From Rebecca billardiae RCC1528 (taxonomy: Eukaryota; Haptophyta), in assembly GCA_965240325.2 (NCBI GenBank), contig OZ251224.1:4278001-4342000 (forward strand): 64,000 nt of DNA, in the 5' to 3' direction. Shown piece after piece: positions 28,800 to 39,755 of the stretch. Numbering within the stretch: the first letter of the stretch is position 1; each line of letters begins with the position of its first letter. The notes under the pieces are model-generated. The model was not told the origin of the DNA. It did not search any database and saw only the letters and a program-made list of their open reading frames with translations. Both the position numbers and the translations under genes were made by a program.

Positions 28800-31700
28800 A
28801 TGGAGCGGGCCGCCTTCCTCTCCGCGCTCGTCCTCGCGCTCGGGCCGGGTGCAGCGCGGGCGGCGTGCACGCTCGATCTGAACATCGTGCCAGAGCTCTC
28901 GATGCTGGAGATTGGCGGCGTCCTCTCCAAGGTCATCGACATCGAGCTGCAGGGCGAGCCCCCGCGCGTTGACGGTGCGTGCGCTCCGTTGCGCGCGCGC
29001 GCGCACGCGCGGCGGCGCACGGTGCGCGCCCTGGCCGTGCCCGGCGTCTGAGCGGGCGCGAGCGCTCGCCCAACCGCTTGGATTCGCCCAGGCACCATCG
29101 TCGTCTCGACCGAGGGCCCGTGCCCGGCCACTGCCGACGATTGGAACGGTGTGGATGATGTGCTGATCTCGGCCAAGAACCTCACGCTGGTGCCGCCCAA
29201 CGTGGAGCTCAAGGCGGCGGTGGTGAAGATCCTGCTCACGGACGGGAGCCTCGCGTTCGGGGCGACGCCTGCCACGCACCGCGCCGCCGAGGGCATCCGC
29301 ATCATGCCCGACGTCACCATCACCTCGGGCATTGCGCACATTGGGCACGAGGCGTTCGACCTGGGCGGCTCGCACGCGCGCGCGGACGCGAACGGCACGT
29401 TCGTCGAGGACGCGTCGGGGAACGGCGGGGTCGAGCTGCAGCTCTCGCGCGTCGCCGCGTCCTTTAGCGTGGAGACCGAGAAGATCAAGGACAGCTCCGT
29501 CGCCATCACGGTGCGGCCGGCGAGCAGTGCGCCGCGCCGCTGCCGCGCGAGCGCCGGGCGACCGCCACTCACCGCCCGCGCGCGCCGGCCCGCGCTGCGG
29601 CGCGCCGCGCCGCGCAGGGCTCGCTCGTCGCGCGCCAGCCCGTGTGCGACCCGCCCTGCGGGCGGCACGGCACGTGCGTCATCGGCCGGCCGTTCGAGCC
29701 GCCCGTGTGCGCGTGCACCAAGTGCAACTTTGTGGGGCCGACGTGCGAGCAGTACGCGCCGCTGCGGCTCAGCACCGCCGAGCCCGCGCACGCGGAGTAC
29801 GGCAAGGAGCTGCGCGTGACGATCGTGGGGCGGAAGCTGGGCACGCTCGCGTCGATGCCACCCCCCTTGCCCGCCGAGGGCGGCCCGCCCTTCCACGTGC
29901 GCACCACCGACGGCTCCAACTGCACCGGGCTTGTCGTGCTGAACGAGACGGCGGTCGCGTGCACGCTGCCGCCGCAGCTGCCGGGCACCGAGATCCGGTT
30001 CGACGTGGAGCGGGGCTGCGCGACGGCGCCCTTCTCGCCGGGCGCGGTGGTGCAGGTGCGCGGCTGCGGCCGGCCCGAGGACCTCGTGTGCGGCCTCAAC
30101 CAGGTCGCGAGCGAGGACGGCTGCACGTGCGGCTGCGCGGCCGGCTGGCAGGGCAAGCTGTGCACCGCGTGCGCCACCGACCGCGCGTGCGCCGCGCTGC
30201 TCCCGGACTCGGCGCCGGCGAGCGCGGGCGGCGCGGGCGGCGGGTCGGAGGGCGGCGGCGCGGGCGACGCGAGCGAGCCGCTGCAGTGCACCGTCGACGA
30301 CTTCGCCTTCCACGCCGGCACGGTCTCGAAGGCGCTCGCGTGCGCCCTGCAGCAGCTCCCGGACGGCATCGAGCCGCTCGTCATCTCGCTCGTGTGCGGC
30401 CGCAGCCCGGGGGAGCGGGAGGGGACGTGCCGGCTGCTCGTCGCGCCGGAGGACGACGAGGACCGCGCGAACATCGGCGCGGAGGGCGGCCCGCTCGAGT
30501 GCACCGCCGTCGGCTGCACCTTCGACGAGAGCGAGGCGCACGGCAAGTGCCGAGACGTGACGTGTGACCTCGGCATGTATGACGGGGCAATCCGCGCGGT
30601 GATGCCCGACCTCGTGATCGGCGGGACGGTGGAGCTGACGTGCGAGGAGAAGGAGGAGGACGCGACGCACGCGATCTGCTTCGTCGACCTCGACATCCTG
30701 CCCGTCGACCTGATGGCCGAGTGCCGCACCTCCGACTGCGTCAACACCGCGCAGATGTCGGCGGAGCACGCGGCCGGCATGCGCGTCGGCGTCGTGATCG
30801 CGGCGCTCTGCGGCGTGTGCGCCGCGATGCTGCTGCTCGGCGCGGCGGCGTTCGTCTTCGTGCGGTACACGCGGATGTCGGCGGCGGACGAGTACAGCAT
30901 GGCCTCCGCCACCGCCTTCGCCCGCGAGTCCGCGTCGCACACGCTGCTGCCCGACGACCTCAACTCGATGCCGCGCGTCGGCACGCTCGCCTTCCGAGAC
31001 GTGCGCGTGAGCGTAGCGTCCGGCCGGCAGATTGTGTGCGGCGCGAGCGGCGCGGCGCGCGCGGGCGAGGTGTACGGCGTGATCGGCGCGAGCGGCTCGG
31101 GGAAGACGACGCTGCTCGACGCGATCGCCGGCGTGATGGCCCCCGGCGCCAGCCGCACGGGCGACGTGCTCGTCGACGGGCACGCGATCCCGAAGGCGGG
31201 CGTGCGTCTGCCCGCGCTCGTGGGGTACGTGCGGCAGGAGGACAACCTCAGCATGACGCTCACGCCGAGGGAGTGCGTCTCGTTCGCCGCGGCGCTGACG
31301 CTGCCGCTCGAGGCGAGCGCGGCGACGAGGCTCGGCGTCGTCGACGCCACGCTCTCCTCCCTCGGCCTCGCGCACATCGCCAACACGCGCCTCGGCGGCT
31401 CGGCGGCGGCGCTGCAGCGCGTGTCGGGCGGCGAGAGGCGGCGCGTGGCGATTGCCATGTCGATGGTGTCGTCGCCGCGCGTGCTGCTGCTCGACGAGCC
31501 GACGTCGGGGCTGGACAGCTCGTCGGCGCACCGGCTGGTGAGCACGCTGCGCCAGCTCGCCGCGCAGGACCGCGTCGTCATGCTCTCCATCCACCAGCCC
31601 GCCCAGCGCACCTTCGAGCTGCTGCACAGCGCGCTGCTGATGCACGCGGGCTCGCCCGTGTGCGTCGGCCAGATCGCCGAGCTGCGCGCGCTGTGCGCGA

Positions 31701-33179
31701 GCGCGGCGGTGCCGTGCCCGGCCGGGTACAACCTGGCGGACCACCTGCTCGACGTGACGGCGGACGACGGCGCCGTCGCGCGGCTGCGCGCCGCCTGCGC
31801 CGCGCCGCTCAGCCCGGGCTCGCAGCCCGCGCTGCCGCCGCACGTGGCCGAGCCGCCGTGGCAGGCGGTCGAGCGCACGCGCGGCTGGCGCGGCTCTGCG
31901 CTGCAGCTGGGCGCCGAGCTGCGCGCGCTGTACTGGCGGATCGGGATCAACGTACTGCGCCACCCCGCGCTGCTCCGGCTGCACATGCTCGTCGTGATCT
32001 CGCTCGGCGTCGCCGTCGGCCTCGTCTTCCACGGCGTGGGCAACAACCTCGCCTCGTTCCAGAACCGCTCGGGCGCGTGCTTCTTTGTGCTCGCGCTCTT
32101 TGGGTTCTCGGGGCTGTCTGCGATGGAGGTGTTCATCTCGGAGCAGGAGCTGATGCTGCGCGAGCTGCAGGCGGGGTACTACCGGCTCTCGGCCTTCTTC
32201 GTCGCCAAGATCTCCGTCGACGCGCTGCTGCTGCGCGCGCTCCCCGCGCTCCTCTTCTCGGTGCGAGCGCGCGCGCACCACTGCCGCGGCCAAGCGCGCG
32301 CGCGCGCGCGCGCGCCGCGCGCTCAGCGTGCGCGCCGCGGCGCCGCCTGCGCGCGCCGCGCGCAGATGCTCTTCTACCCGATGATGGGGCTGCGGCCGGA
32401 GATGGCGCGCTTCGGCACGTTCGTCGGCACGTGCGTGCTCGTCAACATGGCCAGCGGGCTGCTGTGCGCCGCCATCGGGTGCGCGCGCCGGCGCGGCAGA
32501 CACGACGCGCGCGCGCGCCTCCGCGCGCCCTCGTGTGGCCGGCAGTCAGTCGTCTGGCCGCTCACGCGCCGGCCGCGCGCCGCGCCGCGCCGCCGCCGCT
32601 GGGTGCAGCGTGCTCTTCGACTCGCTCGGCGCGGCCAACCTGGCGGCGACGATCCTGATGCTGATGCTGCTGCTGATGAACGGCGCGCTCGTCAACCTGC
32701 GCGAGGTCGGCGCCACACTGCAGACGCTGCAGTCGCTCTCCTTCTTCCGGTACGGCTTTGAGGCGCTGCTCACCAATGAGCTCGAGAAGACGGTCGTGAT
32801 GGTGGACGCGCCCGGCATCGTGCCCATCCCGGTCAAGTCGCACGTGTTCCTCGAGGTGCTCGGGATGGACGCGGCGCACATCCCGCGCGACACGCGCGTG
32901 CTGCTGCTCTTCTGCGTCGCGCACGCCACGCTCGCCGCCGCGCTGCTGTACGCCAAGGCGAGCACGTGGCGGCCGCGCTGGCTGTACCAGAGCTGGCTGC
33001 CGGCCGCGTGGCGCCGCACGGCGCCGGCCAAGCCGGCGGTGCACACCAACGGCGGCGGCGGCGCGCACGAGCCGGAGGCGGGCACGCCGCCCCCGCCGGC
33101 GGGGCGCCCCGCGGGGCGCGCGGCCAAGAGTGGCGCCGCCAACGGCGATGGTGAGGGCAGCGCGTCTGAGCTGCTGTGA
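28800..33179 (+). CDS. ABCG-family ABC transporter with large cysteine-rich N-terminal ectodomain
   Basis: Five exons: 28800-28974, 29092-29510, 29618-32260, 32366-32478 and 32609-33179; phases agree and the product is 1306 aa. It begins with a signal peptide (FLSALVLALGPGAARA), then about 470 residues of lumenal or extracellular sequence. That includes an EGF-like segment (CDPPCGRHGTCVIGRP) and other Cys-rich parts, then a first membrane span (MRVGVVIAALCGVCAAMLLLG). The nucleotide-binding domain follows: Walker A GASGSGKTT (from residue 688), signature VSGGERRRV, Walker B LLLDEPTSGLDS (Asp near 824). An ABC2-type membrane domain of about six helices follows, running across exons 3-5. NBD-before-TMD order defines ABCG half-transporters; the ectodomain layout matches plant ABCG24/28 and related algal proteins. 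It probably works as a dimer; the substrate is unknown. Confidence 0.93.
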
Positions 33180-33655
33180 TCCGATCGAGTGCAGGCAGTG
33201 CAGCGGCACGTTGGGCCGTGGCCGAGCCGGTGCCGCCGCCCCGTGCCGCGTGCCGCGCGTGCGCGCGTGTCTGATAGACTACTCTCGCGACACTCGTCCG
33301 GCCGACGATGACTGCTGTGAGTCTGTCATCACAGTCTCGAGGGAGCGCGGTGGCCGAGACCGTATCATGTCATCGTCAGCAGTTATTTTATCATTATACG
33401 CGCGGAGTGGGCGCCGCTGATGAAGTGATGATGCCACGACGCTTGCCAGCGGCAGCATCGAACGCCGGTCCAACGGAAGCGGGAAGGCGTCAGCACTCAC
33501 AGCAGCAGGGGCGCGGGCCGGCCTGACTGGCAGGCTGGGCAGTGACCATCCGAGCGTCGTTGCCACGTCTCCTCAGACGCGCGCCACGTCGGATCTGCCG
33601 GGGCTGGGCGCGCTGACGAGCGCCATGCGGTGCATGCAGGGCTCGTCGCTCGGCG
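33180..33655. other. Spacer between convergent ABCG and RING genes
   Basis: No gene seen. Some simple GACGATG-like repetition near 33305 but no clear repeat or RNA. Confidence 0.5.
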
Positions 33656-33875
33656 TCAGGACGCGATCGGCTCGCGGCACACGGAGGCGGGGCGGCACAC
33701 GGGCGCTGCCTGCATGCCAAGGGCGTGGGTCGACGCCGCTGAGGCGGAGACGGCGTCGGCCATGGAGCTCAGCAGCTCGGTCGCCATGCTCTCGGCGCGC
33801 GCGTCAGCTGCTGCACTGCTCGCGTCTGTTCTGGGGCCACGTGCGTCGGCCGCGCCGCTGAAGCCGTCAGCATCT

Positions 33876-33912
<37 letters not shown>

Positions 33913-35043
33913 ATGCCTCAGGGCCGGGCGGAGGGCCGTTCCCGCCCGCGTCCGCCTCTGCCGTCGCCGACTGCGTCTGCTCGAGAGACAGCCGAATGGC
34001 CTCGAGCAGCATGAGCTCCTCCACGTCCTCCGCCTCCGCGTGCGTCCACCCCGCCATCGAACCCGAGAGCGCGGCGGTGCCCACCAGGCCCTCAATCGTG
34101 CGCGGCGGCGGGCGCGCGGGCGGCGGCGGCGGCAGCGAGGACACCGCGTGGGACGAGTCGACGGAGGCGGCGAGCTGCGCCTCCTGCGCCCTGCGCCAGC
34201 GCTCGGCGTACTCGTCGCTCTCGTCGGCGCCGTGGTCGAGGCTGATCGGCGGCGCGTGCCCCGGCGTGCTCACCGCCAGCATCAGCGGCGAGGCCACCTC
34301 GGCGGAGGCGAGGAGCTCCGCGGCGCGCGGCGACATGGCGAGCAGCTCCGGCGAGGGCAGCGGCGTGCTCAGCCGTGGCGACGCGGATGGCGAGGAGGAG
34401 GCGCGGCACGAGCTGGAGGCGGAGGAGCAGGCGGCGTCGCGCGCCTCGCGCTCCCGCTCCGCGCCGCTCGAGGCGAGCGCCTCCTTGAGCATCCGGATCT
34501 GCACCTCCACGAGCGCCTCGCGCTGCGCGAGCTCCTCCGCCACCTCCGCCTCCGAGCGCGGGCCGACGTACGCGAGCCCGAGCCGCTTCTTCTTGCAGTA
34601 CGGGCAGGCCGTCGCGCTGCACTTCTTCTCGGGGGCGATCTGCAGGTAGCACTCTACGCTCGGGACGGGGCGGGCGGCGTGGTTGCGCCGGCACGGACGG
34701 GCGCCGCGAGGGGGCGGGCTGTGATCAGACGCCGTGGGCGCGGCCGGCTGGGCGGCGCCGAGTGCCGCAGCGCCGCGCGGACGCGCGCACCGGTGCAGAT
34801 GGACTTGCGGCAGCAGGTGGTGCGGTTCATGGCGGGGTAGAAGTACATGCAGATCGGGCACTCCTCCAGCGTCGCGTCTTGGTTGTCCGACTCCGCCCCA
34901 ACAAAGCACGGAGCAAGCCGGCGCTCGTTGATGAGTCTCCGCACGCGGTGCTCGTCCCACGTGCAGCTAGGGTAGAGCCCGCGCACTTTGGTGAGCTCGG
35001 GGTCGAGCGGCTCGCGCGGCGGCCGCGGGAGCTTGTTCCCCAT
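33656..35043 (-). CDS. SIP5/DA2-type RING finger protein
   Basis: Two exons: 35043-34791 and 34653-33656 (416 aa); the intron splits the RING domain and restores ICT-ECYLQI across the junction. The N-terminus starts MGNKLPRPP, a possible N-myristoylation site as in SIP5/DA2 homologues. Then come a conserved WDEHRVRRLINERRLAPCFV block and the RING: EECPICMYFYP-x-x-NRTTCC-x-KSIC, then KKCSATACPYC. This matches plant DA2/GW2 and yeast Sip5. The C-terminal half is Ser/Ala-rich with an acidic EAIRLSLEQT segment that resembles a ubiquitin-interacting motif, and an alanine run coded by GCC repeats (33876-33914). The function is probably E3 ubiquitin ligase activity; DA2/GW2 limits cell proliferation in plants. 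The target here is unknown. Confidence 0.88.
33876..33914. repeat. Trinucleotide (GCC)n run inside the RING gene
   Basis: A run of about thirteen triplets that codes a polyalanine tract on the minus strand. A likely length-variable site. Confidence 0.85.
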
Positions 35044-35533
35044 GCGGCTCGGCTGAATGCGCGCGCGCGGGGGTGCCCGGCCTGAAGGGACACGTCCGCG
35101 CGGTGGTTGTAACCCTTCCGGCGAGCGTTCAGCGCGGTTTGGCGCCCTTTCGGGAGGGGGTTGGGAGCTCTTGGACGGGTAAATCGAGCGTATTTGTCGG
35201 GCTGTCGTTTAGTTGCGTGAATGTGGCGACGAATCCGGGCAAGTGCTGAGCGTTGGTTGCTCACTCATCAGGGCGAAATCAATGCGGCATCAGCGCTGCA
35301 AACTTGATCACCAGCTTGATGAATACGATACCGTAGTGATGATCAACCCTTATTTGCACCTCGCAGTCTGAGATCGCGTGCTCCGTATTGATGGCGAAAA
35401 ACAAATGCGACGAATACCGTAAGCGAAGTAGCGAACTGGTCCTTTGGTGGAACAGGGGTGCGCGGGAAAGCTGGAAAGCTACTGGAATCAATTCCATTTT
35501 CAGCAGGGGCAGACGGCAGTCCTTTCCAATGGC
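35044..35533. other. Spacer, no gene seen
   Basis: Lower-G+C sequence between the RING gene start and the methyltransferase stop. The bases before 35043 probably hold the RING gene promoter. Nothing else recognised. Confidence 0.5.
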
Positions 35534-36631
35534 TCAATGGCGGCCGGTGCCTCGCCGCGCGCGCTTGCCGCTCCCAGCCCGCCCTGCATCGTGCCCGTCG
35601 CACTCCCAGCGCAGCTCCCACAGCTCGAGCTCTGGCACGCGCTCGACACGCAGCATGCATGGCGGCACCTCTGCGTGCGAGAGCTGGCGGGCAGCGAGCC
35701 GGCCACGGGCGTTGAGCACGGCCATGCCGTCCTCACCCTCGGCAGCGCTAGCGAGAAGCTCGCGAAAGCGCTGATGCGCCGGTGTGGGGCAGGCCGCCAG
35801 AGTGCTCATAGAGAAGTTGAGTCGCCGCTCGAGACTCAGCAGCGCGATGCAAGCGCCCCGGCGGCGTTGGAGCAGCGCGCGCACCGCGCCCAGCAGCGCC
35901 TCGACCGCAGGCACGTCGTACACGCAGTCAGCGCACAGGATGGTGTCGGCTTTGTCCGCAAGCATCGACGCCTCGTCTGCCGCCCAACCGTATGGCTCCA
36001 CCCCGCACGCCTCTGCCGAGAGGTCCGCCCGGGCCCAGTCGAGCCGACGCACACGCACGCGCGCGCGCACAGCCGGCGGGCATGCATGCGCATTGTGCGC
36101 GGCATTGGCGAGGGATGCGTCGTGCGCGTCGGTGAGAAAGACTCGCCCTGCCCCCGCGTGAGCTGCAACGAGGCCAACCAGCCCACAGCCCGCCGAGAGC
36201 TCGAGCACCACGCGCCCTGTCACGAGGCTCCCACGGTGCGCCCACACGTAGTCGGCGAGAAACGGCGCGGCGCGCCACACCTGCAGGCCCACAGCGGCTA
36301 ACGACGTGCCGGCTAGCATGTGCCGAACCGTGACGCGCCACTCTAGGACGGTCGTCTTCGGGCCTGCGCACATGCTCGGCGCGCCCGACGCCTTGCTCCG
36401 CCGCCGCCGCCGAGGCAGCACCAGGTCACCGTCCGCGTCCGTGGCGGGAGGATCGCGCCATCTGTAGACAGTGAACCCAGCGTTCGCTCCGTCCCCCTCG
36501 TCCGGAGCATTGCGCACCACGTGCAGATCAGACAGTATCAAATCCCCGTCCGCGTCGTCGTCGTGCGGTGGACTGGATGCGCGCCGTGCCGCGCGGGCCG
36601 CATTGCGGACTTTGTCGGCGGAGGCCGCCAT
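35534..36631 (-). CDS. METTL22-like protein methyltransferase (class I, lysine-MTase group)
   Basis: Single exon, 365 aa, ATG at 36631. The N-terminus carries DLILSDLHVVRN and TVYRWRDP, which match the start of METTL22 proteins. The Rossmann core is LVTGRVVLELSAGCGLVGLV (SAM-binding motif I), then FLTDAHDASLANAAHNA and LDWARADLS, with DTILCADCVYD as motif post-II. These features belong to the METTL21/22 'methyltransferase 16' family, which methylates lysines on other proteins; human METTL22 modifies KIN17. I infer a protein lysine methyltransferase. It is head to head with the lipase gene (115 bp between starts). Confidence 0.82.
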   Translation of the reverse strand: MAASADKVRNAARAARRASSPPHDDDADGDLILSDLHVVRNAPDEGDGANAGFTVYRWRDPPATDADGDLVLPRRRRRSKASGAPSMCAGPKTTVLEWRVTVRHMLAGTSLAAVGLQVWRAAPFLADYVWAHRGSLVTGRVVLELSAGCGLVGLVAAHAGAGRVFLTDAHDASLANAAHNAHACPPAVRARVRVRRLDWARADLSAEACGVEPYGWAADEASMLADKADTILCADCVYDVPAVEALLGAVRALLQRRRGACIALLSLERRLNFSMSTLAACPTPAHQRFRELLASAAEGEDGMAVLNARGRLAARQLSHAEVPPCMLRVERVPELELWELRWECDGHDAGRAGSGKRARRGTGRH

Positions 36632-36746
36632 CGCCCTACGGACGGTTAGAGGGGTCCGGACTCTCGGCTGAGTTCAGTCCAGACGTTGGCCGGCCGTCCT
36701 GAAGCATCTGGAGGCCACACACCCCGACTCACGACCCCATCCGTCC
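36632..36746. promoter_or_regulatory. Probable bidirectional promoter, METTL22-like and lipase genes
   Basis: A 115-bp gap between divergent start codons, without a clear TATA box. Inferred from geometry. Confidence 0.4.
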
Positions 36747-37667
36747 ATGCTGTACACCGTAGGCCAAGACCACGCGCGCGATCTTCAGCTTCTGCTGCGC
36801 GCGCAGCAGGCGTACGAACAGGTGCCCGTGCCGGGAGTAGAGACAAGCACTCAGCCAATCGAGGTGCTCAGCCGCGCGAGTCGAGCGCTCGTCTGGCATG
36901 AGAAGGACGGCACGACCATCGTTGCGATCCGCGGCACGAGTTCCGATCTTGAGGCCGCGCTCGACGTGAACACGCAGCTGGTGAAGCGCAGTGGGCACGA
37001 GGACAAAACGCACCTACGGATGCGCGAGTGGTTCATGCTGCGACCGGCCCTCGTGCACGCTGGCTTCGCCACGGCCCTCGACGATCTGAAGCAGGCCGGA
37101 CTGCTGGAGGCCATCCGCTCTGGCGGTGCACGCGACCTCATCCTCACAGGCCACTCCCTCGGTGGCGCGATTGCAATCTTGCTCGGCGTCGACCTTGCGC
37201 GTCGCAAGGGCACGGACATGCCCTCGCATATCTCAGTCATCACCTGGGGCGCGCCGCAGGTCGGCACCGAGGCCTTCCGGAAGGTCGCGCAGAGCACGGG
37301 CACGCGTCTGCGCATCACGCGGGTGGAGAACGGCACGGACCTTGTCACGCAGATGCCCGGCGTGTTCGGCGAGTTCGACCCCGAGCTGGCGTCGTACACG
37401 CACGTGGGCGAGCGCTTCCGCCTGGATGATGGCGATCTGGTCGACCAGGCCCTCAAGTACCTCCAGCGCGCCATCCACGCGGTGAGCACGGCGCGGGATG
37501 GCTTCCAGCTGCTGGCCAAGGTGTCCGCGCACTCGCTGGACGCGTACCGCGACAACCTCATCAGCTCGAGCAAGCCTCCATTCGAGCGCATGGTCGAAAA
37601 GGGCATGCGAGTCGCTGCCTTCTCCGCGCTGGCGGCGCACGCGCTCGCCGATCGTGGCCTCAGGTAG
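36747..37667 (+). CDS. Class 3 lipase (alpha/beta-hydrolase)
   Basis: Single exon, 306 aa. The oxyanion/strand motif TTIVAIRGTSS, a long helix ending VHAGFATALDDL, and the nucleophile elbow LILTGHSLGGAIAILL with Ser137 define the Lipase_3 family. The catalytic Asp is likely in the VENGTDLVTQMPG segment and His in YTHVGERF. No signal peptide or membrane span is visible, so a cytosolic or membrane-associated lipase acting on glycerolipids is likely. A C-terminal part of about 60 residues contains a hydrophobic end (MRVAAFSALAAHALA). Substrate is unknown. Confidence 0.9.
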   Translation: MLYTVGQDHARDLQLLLRAQQAYEQVPVPGVETSTQPIEVLSRASRALVWHEKDGTTIVAIRGTSSDLEAALDVNTQLVKRSGHEDKTHLRMREWFMLRPALVHAGFATALDDLKQAGLLEAIRSGGARDLILTGHSLGGAIAILLGVDLARRKGTDMPSHISVITWGAPQVGTEAFRKVAQSTGTRLRITRVENGTDLVTQMPGVFGEFDPELASYTHVGERFRLDDGDLVDQALKYLQRAIHAVSTARDGFQLLAKVSAHSLDAYRDNLISSSKPPFERMVEKGMRVAAFSALAAHALADRGLR

Positions 37668-38304
37668 CTCTTAGACGGTGCCGGGCAACGGTGGTCGGGC
37701 TTGCCAGGAGCTGGAGCACAGGCGGCCTGAGGCAATAATGACCTGGCGTCGGACTCGCCATTCTCGCGGTACTCTCGCGGAAGGCGCGGGTATACGCATG
37801 ACGATGATTTTAATCCGCTTACGCTGCGCGACTATTATTATTTTAATATATTATAATATTTTATTATAATATATATATATCAAGTACTTTCCGATGGTTT
37901 ATATACCGGGTTAACGGTTAAATTAATTACGTTATTATCAGATGGCACACTCGTCACACATCCGACACACATACGGAAGAGCCTCGCCGACTAGTGCCGA
38001 TGAGCAGCTTGAAGGGCGCCACCAACAAGCGCGCGTCGTCGTCCGACAGTGACAGTGTTGTCCGGTACGGTGAGTCGTCTGCTGTCGCAGTGAATCACGA
38101 CGGACACGCGACCGCGAACCACTCAGTCGAGCGAGCTCACACAGCGATGCTTCGGTGACACGGTGCTGCTGCAAGCAGCGCGTGGCAGCGAGCAATCCGC
38201 CGCGAGGCGCTCTGCTGCGCACCTTGCCACGCACCACGCTGCCAGCCCCCCTGCAGCTCGCGTGGCCGACCAAGCAAGCCGCCCGCGCCCGGCCCCTCAG
38301 CTGC
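37668..38304. other. A+T-rich spacer between convergent genes
   Basis: An A+T-rich patch at about 37820-37935 follows the lipase stop and could contain its polyadenylation region. No coding frame is supported. Confidence 0.5.
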
Positions 38305-39396
38305 TCACCAGAAGTGGTCGCTAAAGTTCTTCCCCTGCTTCGCGCCCGCTGCGTGCGACTTCGTCAAGTGCGTCTGCGCAGCAAAGGGGCCGATCACGGC
38401 GCGAGTGAAGGCATGGCGCGAGTCAGTGCGGCGGCACGCGCTCTCGTCCCCCCGAGTGCGGGGGCGCGCGCCCGCGCGCGCAGGCGGCAGCCGGGCGCGC
38501 GCGCGATCGCAGGCGCGCGCGGCGTGCGCACCTCCTTCTTGGACATCTCCATGTCCTCCGAGGTGAAGGTGCTGTGGAAGGGCGCGTCGGACAACGAGCC
38601 CGCCGACAATTTTCGCAAGTCCGCATCCGCCGGGAACTCGGCCGGCTCCTCGCCGTCCCTCGGCCACGGCGACTTGGGCTTGGCCGGCAGCGTCGCCGTG
38701 GGGATGTCGGGCGCCGCCATGTAGCCCGCGTGCATCCGCTGCGGGTCCATGTTGGACTCGAGCGGGAAGTCGGGCGCGTACGGTGGCACCGTGTACGGCT
38801 TGTCGTCGTCGTAGTCGAAGGGCGGCGCGGAGGAGATCGTGTCGTGGAACGACTCGGGCACGTCGTCGATCTTCTTCTTGGCTGTCTCGCCCTTCATCAG
38901 CGGCCGGCCCGGGTGCACCTTGCGCACGAGCGGGCGCGGCAGGTAGATCTTGTCGAAGTCACCGGCGACGCCCGCGGGCATGTTCTTGCCCGGGTACACG
39001 GACGACATGGCCGGCACCATCCCCTCGGTGAACTTCTCCGCCGCGAGTGTGCCCCACACCGGGTGCGGCTCGACGGCGAGTGAGGACCTGTACCCGTCAG
39101 CGGTGGGCGCGTCTGCGCGCGCGGACGGCGGCGGCGTCGCGGGGGCGATGCGGGTGCGCGAGCGCCGAGAGGCGTGCATGCGTGTGCGTCAGCAGGCGAG
39201 CGTCGCGTCGACGGGCGTGTTGCCGCGTGATCACGCTCGCGCGCGCGGCCGCGGAGATCAGCATGGGCACCGACGCCTGTCGATCCGAGCGCGCGAGGGC
39301 GCGCGCACCGCTGGTGTAGCCATTCTCGAACTCGGCGTCGATCTGCTTTGCGGAGCCGTAGGCGCCAGGGATACCTGCAGGCCGGACCGACGTCAT
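38305..39396 (-). CDS. Conserved-looking protein of unknown function, three exons
   Basis: Minus-strand gene with ATG at 39396. Exon 1 (39396 to about 39235) reads MTSVRPAGIPGAYGSAKQID and on to SVPMLISAAAR, stopping at GTGATC. The middle exon (from about 39112 or 39087 to 38532) carries GTLAAEKFTEGMVPAMSSVY, FDKIYLPRPLVRKVHPGRPL and PPFDYDDDKPYTVPPYAPDF and ends MEMSKKE at a GTGCG donor. The last exon (38373-38305) adds THLTKSHAAGAKQGKNFSDHFW. The third junction is phase 0 and convincing. The first acceptor is unsettled because neither candidate AG matches the phase of the GTGATC donor. The protein is Pro/Tyr/acid-rich, without membrane or catalytic motifs, roughly 270 aa. It is head to head with the BFR1-like gene. 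Confidence 0.6.
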
Positions 39397-39755
39397 CGTC
39401 CGCCCTCCACAGCCACTCGCCCTGCTTCCTGGGGGCGACGAGCGCGCGACGACGAGCGGCACGACAGATGGTTGTTTCGCGGTCCCCAAGCCCGGCCGCG
39501 ATTTGTAACGATGTCGCATCTGGAAGTAGCAGAAATGAGAAATGACTAAATGAGAAATCATCGCCTCAAAAGTGTTTTCTGTCGACTTTTCTCCGCTGAC
39601 CCAACCTCAACTGCCGCGCGCAGTCCGGGAGCACCGAGCGTGCATCAAGCGTGGGCCGCACCAACGATACGTGGTCGGACCCCATCTTTGCGAAGGGGTG
39701 GCGGCACCGCGTGCCCACGCCCGCGCTGCGCCAAAGGGAGAGAGAGACGCGCTCG

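Noticed and set aside
28580-32503. 1307-residue antisense open frame over the ABCG gene
   Set aside because: Arg/Ala/His-rich shadow of G+C-rich coding sequence; the plus strand has ABC transporter motifs across the same bases.
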